Part shown: one piece after another, positions 1 to 7,913 of the stretch | How positions within the stretch are numbered: the first letter of the stretch is position 1 | Layout: every line of letters begins with the position of its first letter | Assembly (NCBI RefSeq): GCF_008919445.1 | Contig: NZ_VSLG01000003.1 | Coordinates: forward strand, 186,001-250,000 | Length of the DNA stretch: 64,000 nt | Reading direction: 5' to 3' | From: Serinicoccus kebangsaanensis | Lineage (GTDB): Bacteria > Actinomycetota > Actinomycetes > Actinomycetales > Dermatophilaceae | The notes under the pieces: model-generated | Database searches by the model: none | What the model was told of the DNA's origin: nothing | What the model saw: the letters and a program-made list of their open reading frames with translations, nothing else | Position numbers and translations under genes: made by a program

Positions 1-225
1 GCCGAGCACCTCGGGTGGGCGAGCGCCGTCGGGCGCGGCACCGCCGACGACGGTCCGGGTGCGACACCCAGTCGCTGGGTCGCGCTGTCCGCGGACGACG
101 CGGCGATCGAGGAGCTCACCGCCTCGGACCGGTGGCGGGACACCGGTGCCGGACGGGTCCGGTGGACCGATGACTTCGCCTCGGTGCTGCGGGTGCTGGA
201 TCTCGGCGACGACCCCGCCGGGTGA
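1..225 (+). CDS. Spermidine synthase-like protein, C-terminal fragment (cut by window edge)
   Basis: Frame 1 is open from the first base to a TGA at 223-225 and gives 74 residues of a truncated protein. The only recognisable stretch is 'RWTDDFASVLRVL' close to the end, which resembles the 'TDD-F/Y-A' signature near the C-terminus of spermidine synthase-like proteins, including the MFS-fused forms common in actinobacteria. Nothing catalytic lies in the visible part, so the name rests on one short motif. The gene reads in the same direction as glnA, with 133 bp between them that carry what look like glnA's own regulatory sites, so the two are probably not co-regulated. Confidence 0.4.
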   Translation, partial: AEHLGWASAVGRGTADDGPGATPSRWVALSADDAAIEELTASDRWRDTGAGRVRWTDDFASVLRVLDLGDDPAG

Positions 226-247
226 GCCTCGGCAGGTGACCGGAGGC

Positions 248-285
248 GTAACACCGACGTAACACCCGAGTGACCCTGCGGAAAC
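248..285 (+). promoter_or_regulatory. Putative GlnR binding sites upstream of glnA
   Basis: Four pentamers sit exactly 11 bp apart: GTAAC at 248, GTAAC at 259, GTGAC at 270 and GAAAC at 281. Each pair is separated by six bases. This matches the actinobacterial GlnR pattern gTnAC-n6-GaAAC, here as two consecutive boxes. GlnR is the OmpR-type regulator of nitrogen assimilation in Streptomyces and relatives, and glnA is one of its standard targets. The boxes end about 74 bp before the glnA start. Binding is inferred from pattern only. Confidence 0.7.
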
Positions 286-358
286 CACCGGCACGTAGGT
301 TGGGCATACCGGACCCGAACCCCGAGCTCTCGCCTGGTCCGCGACAGGAGGAACTGGA

Positions 359-1783
359 ATGTTCAGCAACGCCGATGAGGTGCTCGCCTTCATCAAGGAC
401 GAGGACGTCAAGTTCATCGACATCAGGTTCTGTGACCTGCCTGGTGTCATGCAGCACTTCAACGTCCCGGCGGAGACCTTCGACCAGGACGCCTTCGACA
501 CGGGGCAGATGTTCGACGGCTCCTCGATCCGCGGCTTCAAGTCGATCCACGAGTCGGACATGAAGCTCATCCCGGACCCGCAGACGGCATACCTCGACCC
601 GTTCCGGGCCGAGAAGACGCTCATCATGAACTTCTCGATCGTGGACCCGTTCACCGACGAGCCCTACGAGCGCGACCCGCGGCAGATCGCCCGTCGGGCC
701 GAGGAGCACCTGGCGTCCACGGGGATCGCGGACACCGCCTACTTCGGCGCCGAGGCCGAGTTCTACGTCTTCGACGACGTCCGCTTCGCGACCGGTCCGA
801 GCGGCGGTTACTACCACATCGACTCGATCGAGGCGGCGTGGAACACCGGGCGCGGCGAGGACGGCGGCAACCGGGGCTACAAGCCGCGCTTCAAGGGCGG
901 CTACTTCCCCGTCCCGCCGGTGGACCACTTCGCCGACATCCGTGACCGGATGGTGCTGGATCTGGCGACGGTCGGCATCGACGTGGAGCGCGCGCACCAC
1001 GAGGTCGGCACCGCCGGGCAGCAGGAGATCAACTACAAGTTCAACACCCTGCTCCACTCCGGCGACGACATGATGAAGTTCAAGTACGTCATCAAGAACA
1101 GCGCCTGGGCCGCGGGCAAGACGGCGACCTTCATGCCCAAGCCGCTCTTCGGGGACAACGGCTCGGGTATGCACACGCACCAGAGCCTGTGGAAGAACGG
1201 CGAGCCGCTGTTCTACGACGAGAACGGCTACGGCGGCCTGTCCGACATCGCGCGGTGGTACATCGGTGGCCTGCTGCAGCACGGGCCGGCGCTGCTGGCG
1301 TTCACCAACCCGTCGCTGAACTCCTACCACCGGCTGGTGCCGGGCTTCGAGGCGCCGATCAACCTGGTCTACTCGGCCCGCAACCGCTCGGCCTGCGTCC
1401 GCATCCCGATCACCGGCACGTCGGCGAAGGCGAAGCGGGTGGAGTACCGCGTGCCCGACCCGTCGTCGAACCCGTACCTGTCCTTCTCCGCGCAGCTGAT
1501 GGCCGGTCTGGACGGGATCAAGAACCGGATCGAGCCGCCGGAGCCGGTGGACAAGGACCTCTACGAGCTGCCGCCGGAGGAGCTGGCCGACATCGCCCAG
1601 CTGCCGACGTCGCTGCCGGAGGTGCTGGACGCCCTCGAGGACGACCACGCCTTCCTCACCGAGGGCGAGGTCTTCACCGAGGACCTGCTCGGTGCGTGGG
1701 TGGACTACAAGCGGGCCAACGAGATCACCCCGATGCGCCTGCGGCCGCACCCGCACGAGTTCGAGCTGTACTTCGACATCTGA
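359..1783 (+). CDS. glnA: Glutamine synthetase type I
   Basis: Encodes 474 residues, the usual GSI length, and makes glutamine from glutamate, ammonia and ATP in the cytoplasm. Visible signatures are the 'FDGSSIRGF' start-proximal motif near residue 50, the metal-binding '[10 protein letters not shown]' near 128, the ATP-site '[16 protein letters not shown]' region near 262-277, and the adenylylation loop '[10 protein letters not shown]' with Tyr402, so the enzyme is of the GSI-beta type controlled by GlnE. The ATG at 359 follows a strong AGGAGGA at 346-352. The gene is intact, but its last 22 bases (1762-1783) are the left attachment core of an integrated element, so the native downstream DNA now lies beyond 13006. 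Nitrogen control by GlnR is likely from the upstream boxes. Confidence 0.97.
   Translation: MFSNADEVLAFIKDEDVKFIDIRFCDLPGVMQHFNVPAETFDQDAFDTGQMFDGSSIRGFKSIHESDMKLIPDPQTAYLDPFRAEKTLIMNFSIVDPFTDEPYERDPRQIARRAEEHLASTGIADTAYFGAEAEFYVFDDVRFATGPSGGYYHIDSIEAAWNTGRGEDGGNRGYKPRFKGGYFPVPPVDHFADIRDRMVLDLATVGIDVERAHHEVGTAGQQEINYKFNTLLHSGDDMMKFKYVIKNSAWAAGKTATFMPKPLFGDNGSGMHTHQSLWKNGEPLFYDENGYGGLSDIARWYIGGLLQHGPALLAFTNPSLNSYHRLVPGFEAPINLVYSARNRSACVRIPITGTSAKAKRVEYRVPDPSSNPYLSFSAQLMAGLDGIKNRIEPPEPVDKDLYELPPEELADIAQLPTSLPEVLDALEDDHAFLTEGEVFTEDLLGAWVDYKRANEITPMRLRPHPHEFELYFDI
1762..1783 (+). other. attL core, in the 3' end of glnA
   Basis: These 22 bases, running from within the Glu codon of the glnA tail 'FELYFDI' through its TGA, are repeated exactly at 12985-13006. 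The copies are 11,223 bp apart, and a tyrosine integrase gene ends 68 bp inside this one. The element therefore appears to have recombined into the 3' end of glnA and restored the last codons and stop. Confidence 0.88.
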
Positions 1784-1790
1784 TCGGAGA

Positions 1791-1826
1791 GAGGCCCTGA
1801 CCAGCACAAACGCTGGTCAGGGCCTC
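1791..1826 (+). terminator. Strong hairpin terminator after glnA, supplied by the element
   Basis: A perfect 15-bp stem (1791-1805 with 1812-1826) closes a 6-base loop eight bases after the glnA stop. Only a short T stretch (1830-1833) follows, so it would be a GC-rich actinobacterial type. It lies inside the element, between attL and the end of the convergent integrase gene, so it can serve both strands. Confidence 0.7.
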
Positions 1827-1832
1827 GATGTT

Positions 1833-1852
1833 TCCGTGAAAGTGTCCGTACT
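1833..1852. repeat. Putative integrase arm-type site, left copy
   Basis: This 20-bp sequence (tccgtgaaagtgtccgtact) recurs identically at 12871-12890, near the other end of the element and in the same orientation. It overlaps the stop end of the integrase gene. Tyrosine integrases bind such arm-type repeats flanking the core, so this is the likely role. Confidence 0.5.
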
Positions 1853-2948
1853 AGCCGGAAGCCGCACGCTGCCCGAGAGCGGCCGAGACGGCTGCCCGTG
1901 ACGTGTCGTCGCTGTCCGGCCACAGGTGCCCGTAGACGTCGAGCGTCGTCCTCGCCGAGGCGTGCCGCAGCCGGGTCTGCACCACCTTGACGTCGAGCCC
2001 CGAGGCGATGAGCATGCTCGCGAAGTAGTGCCGCAGGTCGTGGAACCTGAACCAGTCCGGCAGCCCGTCCACCCGCTTGCGAGCAACCCGCATCGCTCGC
2101 TCGATCTGCCACGGGCCGACCGGCTGGCCGAGCTGGTCGGCCACGACGGTGCCCGCACGGGTCGAGAGCATCGTGCAGAGCTCCCGCGGGATCGGCACCG
2201 CCGTGCGGCTGCACTCCGTCTTCAAGCCCTCCGCCGGCCACTGCACCGCGGGATGGATCACGCCCCGCAACCAGTCGACATCGGTCGTCCGCAGTGCGGA
2301 CACCTCGGCCACCCGTAGCCCGGCGAAGGCGCCGAGCAGGACTGCCGAGCGCAGGTGGTCGGGCATGGCGTCGTGCAGCGCCCATACCTGCGCTGTCGTC
2401 GCGACGTAGGGACGGGGCCGACCAGCAGCAGGGGACGTGCGCCTCGAGCACGGATTCCGCGGGATGAGCCCGTCATGCACCGCATCGGCCATGATCTGAC
2501 TCAGCCGACGATGCAGCGCGTAGACATAGGACGGTGCGAGCCCGTCGCGGCCGAGCCGGGCCACCCATGACCGGACAGCGGACGGCTTGACGTCGACCAG
2601 CGGCACCGCGCCGAACTCCGCGACGATCTGCCGCACATGCACCCGCGCCTGACGCACCGTGGACGGCTTGTGAGAGCCGTAGGCATCGAGCCACCGCTCG
2701 CACCACTGGCCGACCGTGGTCCTGGCGTCCCTGGCGCTCACGTGATCCCCGCGGATGACTCCGGAGCGTTGTGCCTCGATCCACTGCTCGGCATCGACCT
2801 CGCGAGCGAACCGCCGCGCCTGCTCCCTGCCGCTCGGATCGAAGTAGCGGGCGCGCCAGCGTGAGCCCTGGCCGTGGTCGGCGGTGGGCACGCGCTTGCC
2901 CGTGGCCCGGTCGAGACGGGTCCAGCGGTCTTGAATGAGCGACTTCAC
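1851..2948 (-). CDS. int: Tyrosine recombinase (phage-type integrase)
   Basis: A 365-residue site-specific recombinase that should catalyse integration and, with an excision factor, removal of the element at the glnA 3' end. The N-terminal part carries an arm-binding-like segment (about 25-60) and a SAM-like core-binding domain (about 75-165). The catalytic domain shows all expected residues: Arg212 in 'GLRVAE', Lys243, His303-x-x-Arg306 in 'HDLRH', His329, and the nucleophile Tyr339 in 'LDVYGHL'. The GTG start at 2948 overlaps the stop of the upstream HTH gene (GTGA), so the two are translationally coupled. The 3' end points at attL 68 bp away, the usual int-att arrangement. Confidence 0.95.
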   Translation of the reverse strand: MKSLIQDRWTRLDRATGKRVPTADHGQGSRWRARYFDPSGREQARRFAREVDAEQWIEAQRSGVIRGDHVSARDARTTVGQWCERWLDAYGSHKPSTVRQARVHVRQIVAEFGAVPLVDVKPSAVRSWVARLGRDGLAPSYVYALHRRLSQIMADAVHDGLIPRNPCSRRTSPAAGRPRPYVATTAQVWALHDAMPDHLRSAVLLGAFAGLRVAEVSALRTTDVDWLRGVIHPAVQWPAEGLKTECSRTAVPIPRELCTMLSTRAGTVVADQLGQPVGPWQIERAMRVARKRVDGLPDWFRFHDLRHYFASMLIASGLDVKVVQTRLRHASARTTLDVYGHLWPDSDDTSRAAVSAALGQRAASG

Positions 2949-3601
2949 TTCCGCACCTTCCCTGGAGTTGTCGGGGGAAGCAGACCAGCCCGTCGCGCCG
3001 CCTGGACGCGCGACGTGGCCTGCCGATGGCTCAGCCCCATGACCTCGGCCACGGCCTGTGTAGGACGGGCCGCCGCTGAGCGGTACACGTCCGCTGCCCT
3101 CTCGAGCTCCGCGTGCGGGATTCGAGGTCGGCCACGGGTGCCTCTGAGCTTGCGATCCACAGTGCGCCGCCCCTTCTTGTCCAGCGGGACGGTGTGGCTT
3201 ACGAGCAGGGCGGCCGTGTGGTCGCCCGCTGGCATCTGGTCGGCCTCGGGATCGCCCGGCGCGAAACCTCCTCGCTCCTCCATCGCGTGGCCGAGCAGTG
3301 CGTCACGCGCTACCTCATCGAGCGCCACGTCACGGATGGCCGTCGTGCTCACCGGCTGCTCGATGGTGCCGTGATGCTCGATCCGGAGGCAAAGCACCCG
3401 ACCATCGGCAACGGCAAAGTCAGCGGTCACCCGAACCTCGCCATCCACCGAGCGGGACCACCGAATGCGATCGGGCACGACGTAGACGCGTAGATCCATG
3501 TCCCACTCATCAGGCCCGACCTGGAAAGGCTCGCCTTCGGGCACTTCCAGCCGCGCCCAGCTCCAGCCGCTTGTCGGCTCTGCTCTCGTCTCAACCGCCA
3601 C
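2945..3601 (-). CDS. Element-borne protein with C-terminal helix-turn-helix
   Basis: Encodes 218 residues from a GTG at 3601, chosen because GAGAG lies seven bases upstream; an in-frame extension to 3706 has no good ribosome site and would cover the divergent promoter. The N-terminal two thirds is beta-rich and unrecognised. The C-terminus, from about residue 180 ('PTQAVAEVMGLSHRQATSRV'), reads as a helix-turn-helix, preceded by a basic linker 'GRRTVDRKLRGTRGRPR'. The gene is transcribed with int and away from the xis/rep block, the position of a master regulator in satellites and temperate phages. A control role is inferred from location and HTH only; the family is not identified. Confidence 0.6.
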   Translation of the reverse strand: MAVETRAEPTSGWSWARLEVPEGEPFQVGPDEWDMDLRVYVVPDRIRWSRSVDGEVRVTADFAVADGRVLCLRIEHHGTIEQPVSTTAIRDVALDEVARDALLGHAMEERGGFAPGDPEADQMPAGDHTAALLVSHTVPLDKKGRRTVDRKLRGTRGRPRIPHAELERAADVYRSAAARPTQAVAEVMGLSHRQATSRVQAARRAGLLPPTTPGKVRK

Positions 3602-3723
3602 CGTGACTCTCTCTGCCGAAAATTGCACCTTTTCTATGTAGGGACAACCTATACGCAAACACTCTAGTTTGTAAACAGACGCCGACCAACAAGGTCCGCA
3701 CCTCACCAGCAGGAGGACATGAC
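3602..3723. promoter_or_regulatory. Divergent promoter and operator region of the element
   Basis: This 122-bp gap separates the leftward regulator/int genes from the rightward xis/rep genes and is clearly A+T-rich compared with its surroundings. It contains an inverted repeat caaac-N6-gtttg (3656-3671) running into a near-palindrome gtttgtaaac (3667-3676), a plausible repressor site. TTGCAC (3623) and TATACG (3650) resemble promoter elements but are 21 bp apart, so no -35/-10 pair is assigned. A strong AGGAGG at 3711 serves the xis-like gene. Confidence 0.55.
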
Positions 3724-3936
3724 ATGGATCGCTACCTCACGAGTTCGGAAGTTGCCGAGCTTTGCCGCACGAGCCCGAGCACCGTCCGGTGGTGGCGCCA
3801 CGTCGGGCGCGGTCCGCGGGCGACGGTGCTACCCGGTGGCCGGCGCGTGCTCTACGCCCAGCGCGACGTCGAGGCGTTCCTCGCTGCTGGCAGGGAGCCC
3901 GAGCGCGAGACGACACCCGCCGCCGCGAGCCGCTGA
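3724..3936 (+). CDS. Excisionase/MerR-type small HTH protein
   Basis: A 70-residue protein beginning 'MDRYLTSSEVAELCRTSPST', the classic opening of the MerR-like excisionase (HTH_17) family, followed by 'VRWWRHVGRGPRATVLPGGRRVLY' as recognition helix and wing, and ending 'RDVEAFLAA'. Such proteins bend DNA at attachment sites as recombination directionality factors or act as repressors. It is the first rightward gene, with AGGAGG eight bases before its ATG, and it faces int across the divergent promoter. Excision factor is the best guess; a pure regulator is the alternative. Confidence 0.8.
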   Translation: MDRYLTSSEVAELCRTSPSTVRWWRHVGRGPRATVLPGGRRVLYAQRDVEAFLAAGREPERETTPAAASR

Positions 3937-4012
3937 CACCCATCCCACATCGGCGGCCGTGCCCCTCGCCCCACCCCGCGAGCCGCCGCCGAGCAGAACG
4001 GACCACGACACA

Positions 4013-5911
4013 GTGACCAGCGAACATGCCGCCGCCCCCGGCGGGAGCACCCACACCGAGGGCGGCGATCTAGACACAACCGTGACGAAAGCCATCACCA
4101 CGAGCGACACCGTCAGTATACCCCAGCAGGGTATGCCCACGGGCAACATCGCGGCTCCGTTCGAGCTCGCCGACACCCGGCCCTGCACCGGCCACCCCGC
4201 GCCCAATCCCCCGCCGTGGCCGCCCGCTAACGGGTTCACCGAAGACGACTTCCGCGACCCTGACCCCGAGCTTGGGCCGGACGGGAACCTCGTCGACCCG
4301 CCCGCCGACGTGCACGCTCAGGGTGAGGCCGACGTCGAGGCCGCAACCGCTGCGCACCACGCCGAGAACGCCGAGAGCAGGCACCCCTACTGCCTCGTTC
4401 GCCATGAGCGCGACGCCCAGCATCGCGGCGTCGACACGTCCACCTGGGATATCCGACCGCCTCGCGACGCCGCACTCGACCGCGTGCTCGCTGAGGCCGG
4501 GCTCGAGCCCATCCCCGACTTCGCCACCCCGCGGGAGATTGAGCGGGCCCGCCTCGTCGCTCGCGCGGCATACCGGCGCCAGCACGGCCACGCACCTGGC
4601 CTGCCGCAGCCTCCGCCGGCGCCCGTGAAGCAAGCTGCGGGAGCGGAGCCGGCCGCCGGCCAGCAGCGGGGCGACGACCTCGCGGCCATCGAAGAGGCGT
4701 TCTGGTCGGCCCGTGAGTCTCTGGCCCACATCCACAGCTTCGCCCTGGCCCGGATGGCCTCGCCGTGGGCCGTGCTCGGGGTGACCCTGGTCAGACTGCT
4801 CGGCACCGTGCCCCCGCACATCACGCTGCCGCCCGTCGTCGGTGCTGAGGCGTCTCTGAACAGCTTCCTCGCCCTCGTCGGCAACTCCGGCGGAGGGAAG
4901 GGCATCGCGATGGCCGTAAGCCGGGCGGCCGTGCCCCTCGGGACAGACGAGCCAGCCCAGAAGCCCCCCGGCAGCGGCGAGGGGATCGTCAAGGCGTTTG
5001 CCCACACCACGCGGCAGGGTGAGCTCATCCGCGAGCGCGAGTCCGTCGTCTTCGTCGCCTTCGAGGTGGATGCCGTGACCGCCCTGTCCGCGCGCGTGGG
5101 GTCGACGCAGGATGCGATCTTCCGCAGCGCGTGGTCGGGCGAGGAGCTCGGATTCTCCTACGCCGACAAGACGAAGGCGACGCAGCTTCCGGCCCACTCC
5201 TACCGTGCCGGCCTCATCCTCGGTGTCCAGCCCGAACGGGCGGCCGGACTGTTCGATCAGACCTCCGGCGGCACTCCGCAGCGGATGCTCTGGCTACCGG
5301 CGGACGACCCCGCGATCACGCCCGACGAGCTGCACCAGCCAGAGCCTCGCCGCATGGCCCGGCAGGCATGGTCAGGCAAGCCGCTGTCCCTGTCACTGCC
5401 GCCCGAAGCGATCCGGGCGGCCCGGGAGCACCGGGCGGCCCGCGGGCGCGGCGAGGGTGACGCTCTGGACTCGCACGCTATCCTCGTCCGGGAGAAGGTC
5501 GCCGCCGGCCTTGCTCAGCTCGACGGGCGACGCAGCATCACGTCCGAGGACTGGGAGCTGTCCGGCGTCGTCATGAGGAAGAGCAACGCCACGCGGGCCG
5601 GCGTGGTCCGCACCCTGCAGAAGGTCAGCACCGAGGAGAACAGGCGCCGGGGCGAGGCCGAAGGGGTCCGCCAGGTGGCCGCCCAGAGCGTGACCGACAA
5701 GGCCGCTGCGCAGCGGGTGACCGCGGTCGTGCGCCGCAAGCTGCTTGCCGCAGGCAGGGCTGGCCAGAGCCGCGGCGAGCTACGCAAGGCGATCTTCTCG
5801 GCAGACCGGCACCGGCTCGACGACGCGCTCGACGCCCTAACGCAGACCGGCGACGTCATCGCTACCGAGACGGCGAGGGGGGTGCGTCTCCAGTGGGCCG
5901 ACCAGTCCTAA
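4013..5911 (+). CDS. Replication-type P-loop ATPase (DUF3987-like)
   Basis: A 632-residue protein read from a GTG at 4013; the open frame extends upstream only by overlapping the xis gene in another frame, so that extension is rejected. Residues 1-230 are Pro/Ala/His-rich and poorly conserved-looking. The core follows 'VVGAEASLNSFLALVGNSGG', giving a Walker A 'GNSGGGKG' at about 290-297, and resembles the DUF3987-type helicase/primase-associated ATPases of actinobacterial prophages and islands. A winged-helix-like tail ('AGQSRGELRKAIFSADRHRL') closes the protein. The gene lies directly before a large inverted-repeat, A+T-rich structure, which suggests it is the element's initiator or replicative helicase. 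No primase active site was recognised. The start lacks a strong ribosome site. Confidence 0.65.
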   Translation: MTSEHAAAPGGSTHTEGGDLDTTVTKAITTSDTVSIPQQGMPTGNIAAPFELADTRPCTGHPAPNPPPWPPANGFTEDDFRDPDPELGPDGNLVDPPADVHAQGEADVEAATAAHHAENAESRHPYCLVRHERDAQHRGVDTSTWDIRPPRDAALDRVLAEAGLEPIPDFATPREIERARLVARAAYRRQHGHAPGLPQPPPAPVKQAAGAEPAAGQQRGDDLAAIEEAFWSARESLAHIHSFALARMASPWAVLGVTLVRLLGTVPPHITLPPVVGAEASLNSFLALVGNSGGGKGIAMAVSRAAVPLGTDEPAQKPPGSGEGIVKAFAHTTRQGELIRERESVVFVAFEVDAVTALSARVGSTQDAIFRSAWSGEELGFSYADKTKATQLPAHSYRAGLILGVQPERAAGLFDQTSGGTPQRMLWLPADDPAITPDELHQPEPRRMARQAWSGKPLSLSLPPEAIRAAREHRAARGRGEGDALDSHAILVREKVAAGLAQLDGRRSITSEDWELSGVVMRKSNATRAGVVRTLQKVSTEENRRRGEAEGVRQVAAQSVTDKAAAQRVTAVVRRKLLAAGRAGQSRGELRKAIFSADRHRLDDALDALTQTGDVIATETARGVRLQWADQS

Positions 5912-5940
5912 CGGCGCGGGCAGCCTTCTGGTCTTGCGGG

Positions 5941-6139
5941 GCTGGACAGGGGTGCGGCCAAGGGTGGAGAAAGTGGAGAATCTCCACCCCTGCCGGGGAA
6001 CGCATGCCCTTTATGGGTAGAGAGAGATCTATATATATACCTCTGACCTGCGGAAACGCTAAGCGCGCTCAGAGAGCGTTTCGGAGTAGGGGTGGAGATT
6101 CTCCACTTTCTCCACCCTTAGCCGCTACCCCTGTCCGGC
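5941..6139. repeat. Long inverted repeat with A+T-rich core, candidate replication origin
   Basis: Two arms form a 32-bp perfect inverted repeat (5960-5991 and 6088-6119). It extends outward, with one indel and one mismatch, through a further perfect 10 bp (5944-5953 and 6127-6136). Each arm contains three GTGGAGA-type elements, two direct and one inverted, so six copies surround the centre. The 96-bp core holds an A+T run (6029-6040, ctatatatatac) in a G+C-rich region and a second 8-bp inverted repeat (6053-6060 with 6075-6082). Iteron-like motifs, a melting-prone core and a position right after the ATPase gene fit an origin. The rest of the 5912-6255 gap shows no gene. A MITE-like insertion is the alternative. 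Confidence 0.6.
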
Positions 6140-6255
6140 TGCTGGTCGGCCTCGCCTACGGCCTATCCGAAGCCCTGCCCGCCTCCCCTGCCCACACTCC
6201 ACCTCCGCTAGACCGCCCCACCCGACACCGCATCCCTACAGGAAGGCACCACACC

Positions 6256-6540
6256 ATGAGCACCACCGCAGCACCGTCAGCTCCACAAGCCCTCGTCGTG
6301 TGGCGCGGTCGGCATACGGTCGTCGTCCAGTGCCCGCACGGCCGGCCTGACGCGCCGCACTATCACCGGCACGGCGCCAGCGGCGACGGTGACCGGGCGG
6401 GGCACTCCGGATGCCCCGGCTACACCGTGGTCGGCACCAACGCCGTGCCCGTCAGCAGCGATCCGACCCCGCGCGAGTACCGCACCCTCGCCCAGCTCTC
6501 GCGGCGCGAGCGGTCCCGCGCCCTGGCCGGCCAGCGATGA
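6256..6540 (+). CDS. Small His/Cys-rich protein of unknown function
   Basis: A 94-residue protein starting at ATG 6256 with AGGAAGG (6240-6246) at good distance; the longer open frame from 5893 runs through the origin-like repeat and is not credible. Residues about 23-55 contain 'VVQCPHGRPDAPHYHRHG' followed later by 'HSGCPGYTVVG', so one CPH, several His and a second Cys could bind a metal. No family was recognised. It is the first gene after the origin-like structure and reads with the rest of the rightward block. The C-terminal 'YRTLAQLSRRERSRALAG' looks helical and basic. Confidence 0.55.
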   Translation: MSTTAAPSAPQALVVWRGRHTVVVQCPHGRPDAPHYHRHGASGDGDRAGHSGCPGYTVVGTNAVPVSSDPTPREYRTLAQLSRRERSRALAGQR

Positions 6541-6628
6541 CCACCGCAGCGCCGGGCCACACCCCAGCTACCCGCAGCACCACCCCGCCCGCGGCGACCG
6601 CCGCAGGCATCATCGAAAGGAAGTCAGC

Positions 6629-7696
6629 ATGACCACCCAGCCATTCCCCTCCCAGTCCCCGGCCCTGCCGGACCAGCCCGACGCGCCGACGCAGACGCAG
6701 CGTCTCGACCCGGCCAAGCTCGCCGACCGGGCGATGCCCCGCGATGGCTCCCGGCCGGGCGGCACGATGGGCTACGACGAGCTCGATGCCGTGGACAAGA
6801 TGTCCCGGGACGACAACGCCCTCCGGCCGCAGATGGGCCGCACCGGCAACGACGGCCTCGGAGGCGCCCTGGATACTCCGAGCTGGAGCGACAACTCGCC
6901 AGACCGCCGGCCGGCCGTCCACGCTGCACTCCAGATCAAGCGGCTCGATCAGGCCTGGAGCACCGTCGTCTCCACCGTCGCGGACGCCCGGGCGGCGAGG
7001 GATGCAGCGAGGGCGGTCCCGGCGGAGCAGAGGCGCCAGGAGGCCGCTCACGACCGGGCGGTGAGCGATGCCGCCCGCACCGGGAAGGAACCCCCGACCG
7101 CCGTCCCGGTCGACTGGCCCGCTCGGGCCCGTGAGCTGACCGCCACGGCCCAGGGCAAGGCGCACCGGGCCAGGGACGCCAGGGCGGCCTATAACCAGCT
7201 CTGGGAGGAGCTCAGCAGCGATGCCGACGCGCAGCGCGAGCGAGTGACCAAGGCCGTGCTCAGCGCCCGTGCCGACCTGGCGTCTGCCCTGGAGCAGGCC
7301 GAGCAGGCCCTCGCCACGCTGGCCGACGCCTGGAGCGCAGCGAGCACCCTGCCCAGCCAGGACGAGGACATCGCTCTGCACCCACACCAGCGCATGCCCC
7401 AGAAGGCAGGGCAGCACCTCGCAGCAGCGAGCGCAGCCCTCGCCAGCCTCGACCCAGACAGGCCGATCTTTGTCACAGGCAGGGGCACAGCACTGAGCCT
7501 GCGTGAGCGCAGGCAGTGGGCTGACGCTGCCAACTCTGGCGACCAGCGCGCCAGGCACGAGCTCGCCCAGCTCGAGCGACACGAGGGCTACGCAGTGAGC
7601 GCGTTCAGCAAGCACTGGGGACAGCTGGGCCCGAAGCCGGCCGACGTCCGAGACCTGGCCCGGCTCCACCGCGCCGAGCAGCAGCGCCAGAGCTGA
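6629..7696 (+). CDS. Coiled-coil protein of unknown function
   Basis: A 355-residue protein read from ATG 6629, preceded by GAAAGGAAG; the longer frame from 6389 overlaps the previous gene and is rejected. After a Pro/Gln-rich, probably disordered head (1-90), residues about 100-255 are almost all Ala, Arg, Glu and Gln and should form long coiled coils ('DARAARDAARAVPAEQRRQ', 'ALEQAEQALATLADAWSAA'). The last 60 residues are Arg/Glu-rich. No catalytic motif or family was recognised. Similar Ala/Arg/Glu-rich coiled-coil proteins are common in actinobacterial plasmids and prophages, but that gives no function. A scaffold or DNA-binding role is possible only in a general sense. Confidence 0.55.
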   Translation: MTTQPFPSQSPALPDQPDAPTQTQRLDPAKLADRAMPRDGSRPGGTMGYDELDAVDKMSRDDNALRPQMGRTGNDGLGGALDTPSWSDNSPDRRPAVHAALQIKRLDQAWSTVVSTVADARAARDAARAVPAEQRRQEAAHDRAVSDAARTGKEPPTAVPVDWPARARELTATAQGKAHRARDARAAYNQLWEELSSDADAQRERVTKAVLSARADLASALEQAEQALATLADAWSAASTLPSQDEDIALHPHQRMPQKAGQHLAAASAALASLDPDRPIFVTGRGTALSLRERRQWADAANSGDQRARHELAQLERHEGYAVSAFSKHWGQLGPKPADVRDLARLHRAEQQRQS

Positions 7697-7913
7697 GCGC
7701 GGCCATGACTCCCCCGCCCCTCGCCGCCGTATGGGCAGCGCTACACGCCGCTCATCCACCCACGGCTGTGGGGGGTGGGGGGTTACCCCCTGGCCCGTCG
7801 ATCGCCCGACCGTACCCCATAGCGCCCGCCTCTCCGTGCAGCACGCTCAGCCCTGATATTTAGCCCCAGGCTAACTATCTAGCAGCACCCTCCGCACCCG
7901 TTAGGAGCCACGC
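7697..7913 (+). promoter_or_regulatory. Intergenic region before the packaging-type gene
   Basis: This 217-bp gap holds a run of G tracts (about 7770-7782) directly followed by a C tract (7786-7790), giving a short hairpin and possible G-quadruplex, then an A+T-rich patch (about 7855-7885, including TGATATTTAGCC and TAACTATC). It could end the replication transcript and start a separate one for the small-terminase block. GTTAGGAG just before 7914 is the ribosome site. No promoter pair is convincing enough to assign. Confidence 0.35.

Noticed and set aside
116-1807. 563-residue open frame on the minus strand over glnA
   Set aside because: It is antisense to a clearly conserved glnA and has Arg/Val/Leu-rich composition typical of shadow frames in high-GC DNA.
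3719-4012. N-terminal extension of the replication-type ATPase to 3719
   Set aside because: It overlaps the xis-like gene in another frame and has no conserved sequence; GTG 4013 is preferred.
5941-6139. Insertion sequence or MITE
   Set aside because: No transposase inside and no obvious flanking target duplication; position after the ATPase and the A+T core favour an origin. Kept as an alternative rather than excluded.
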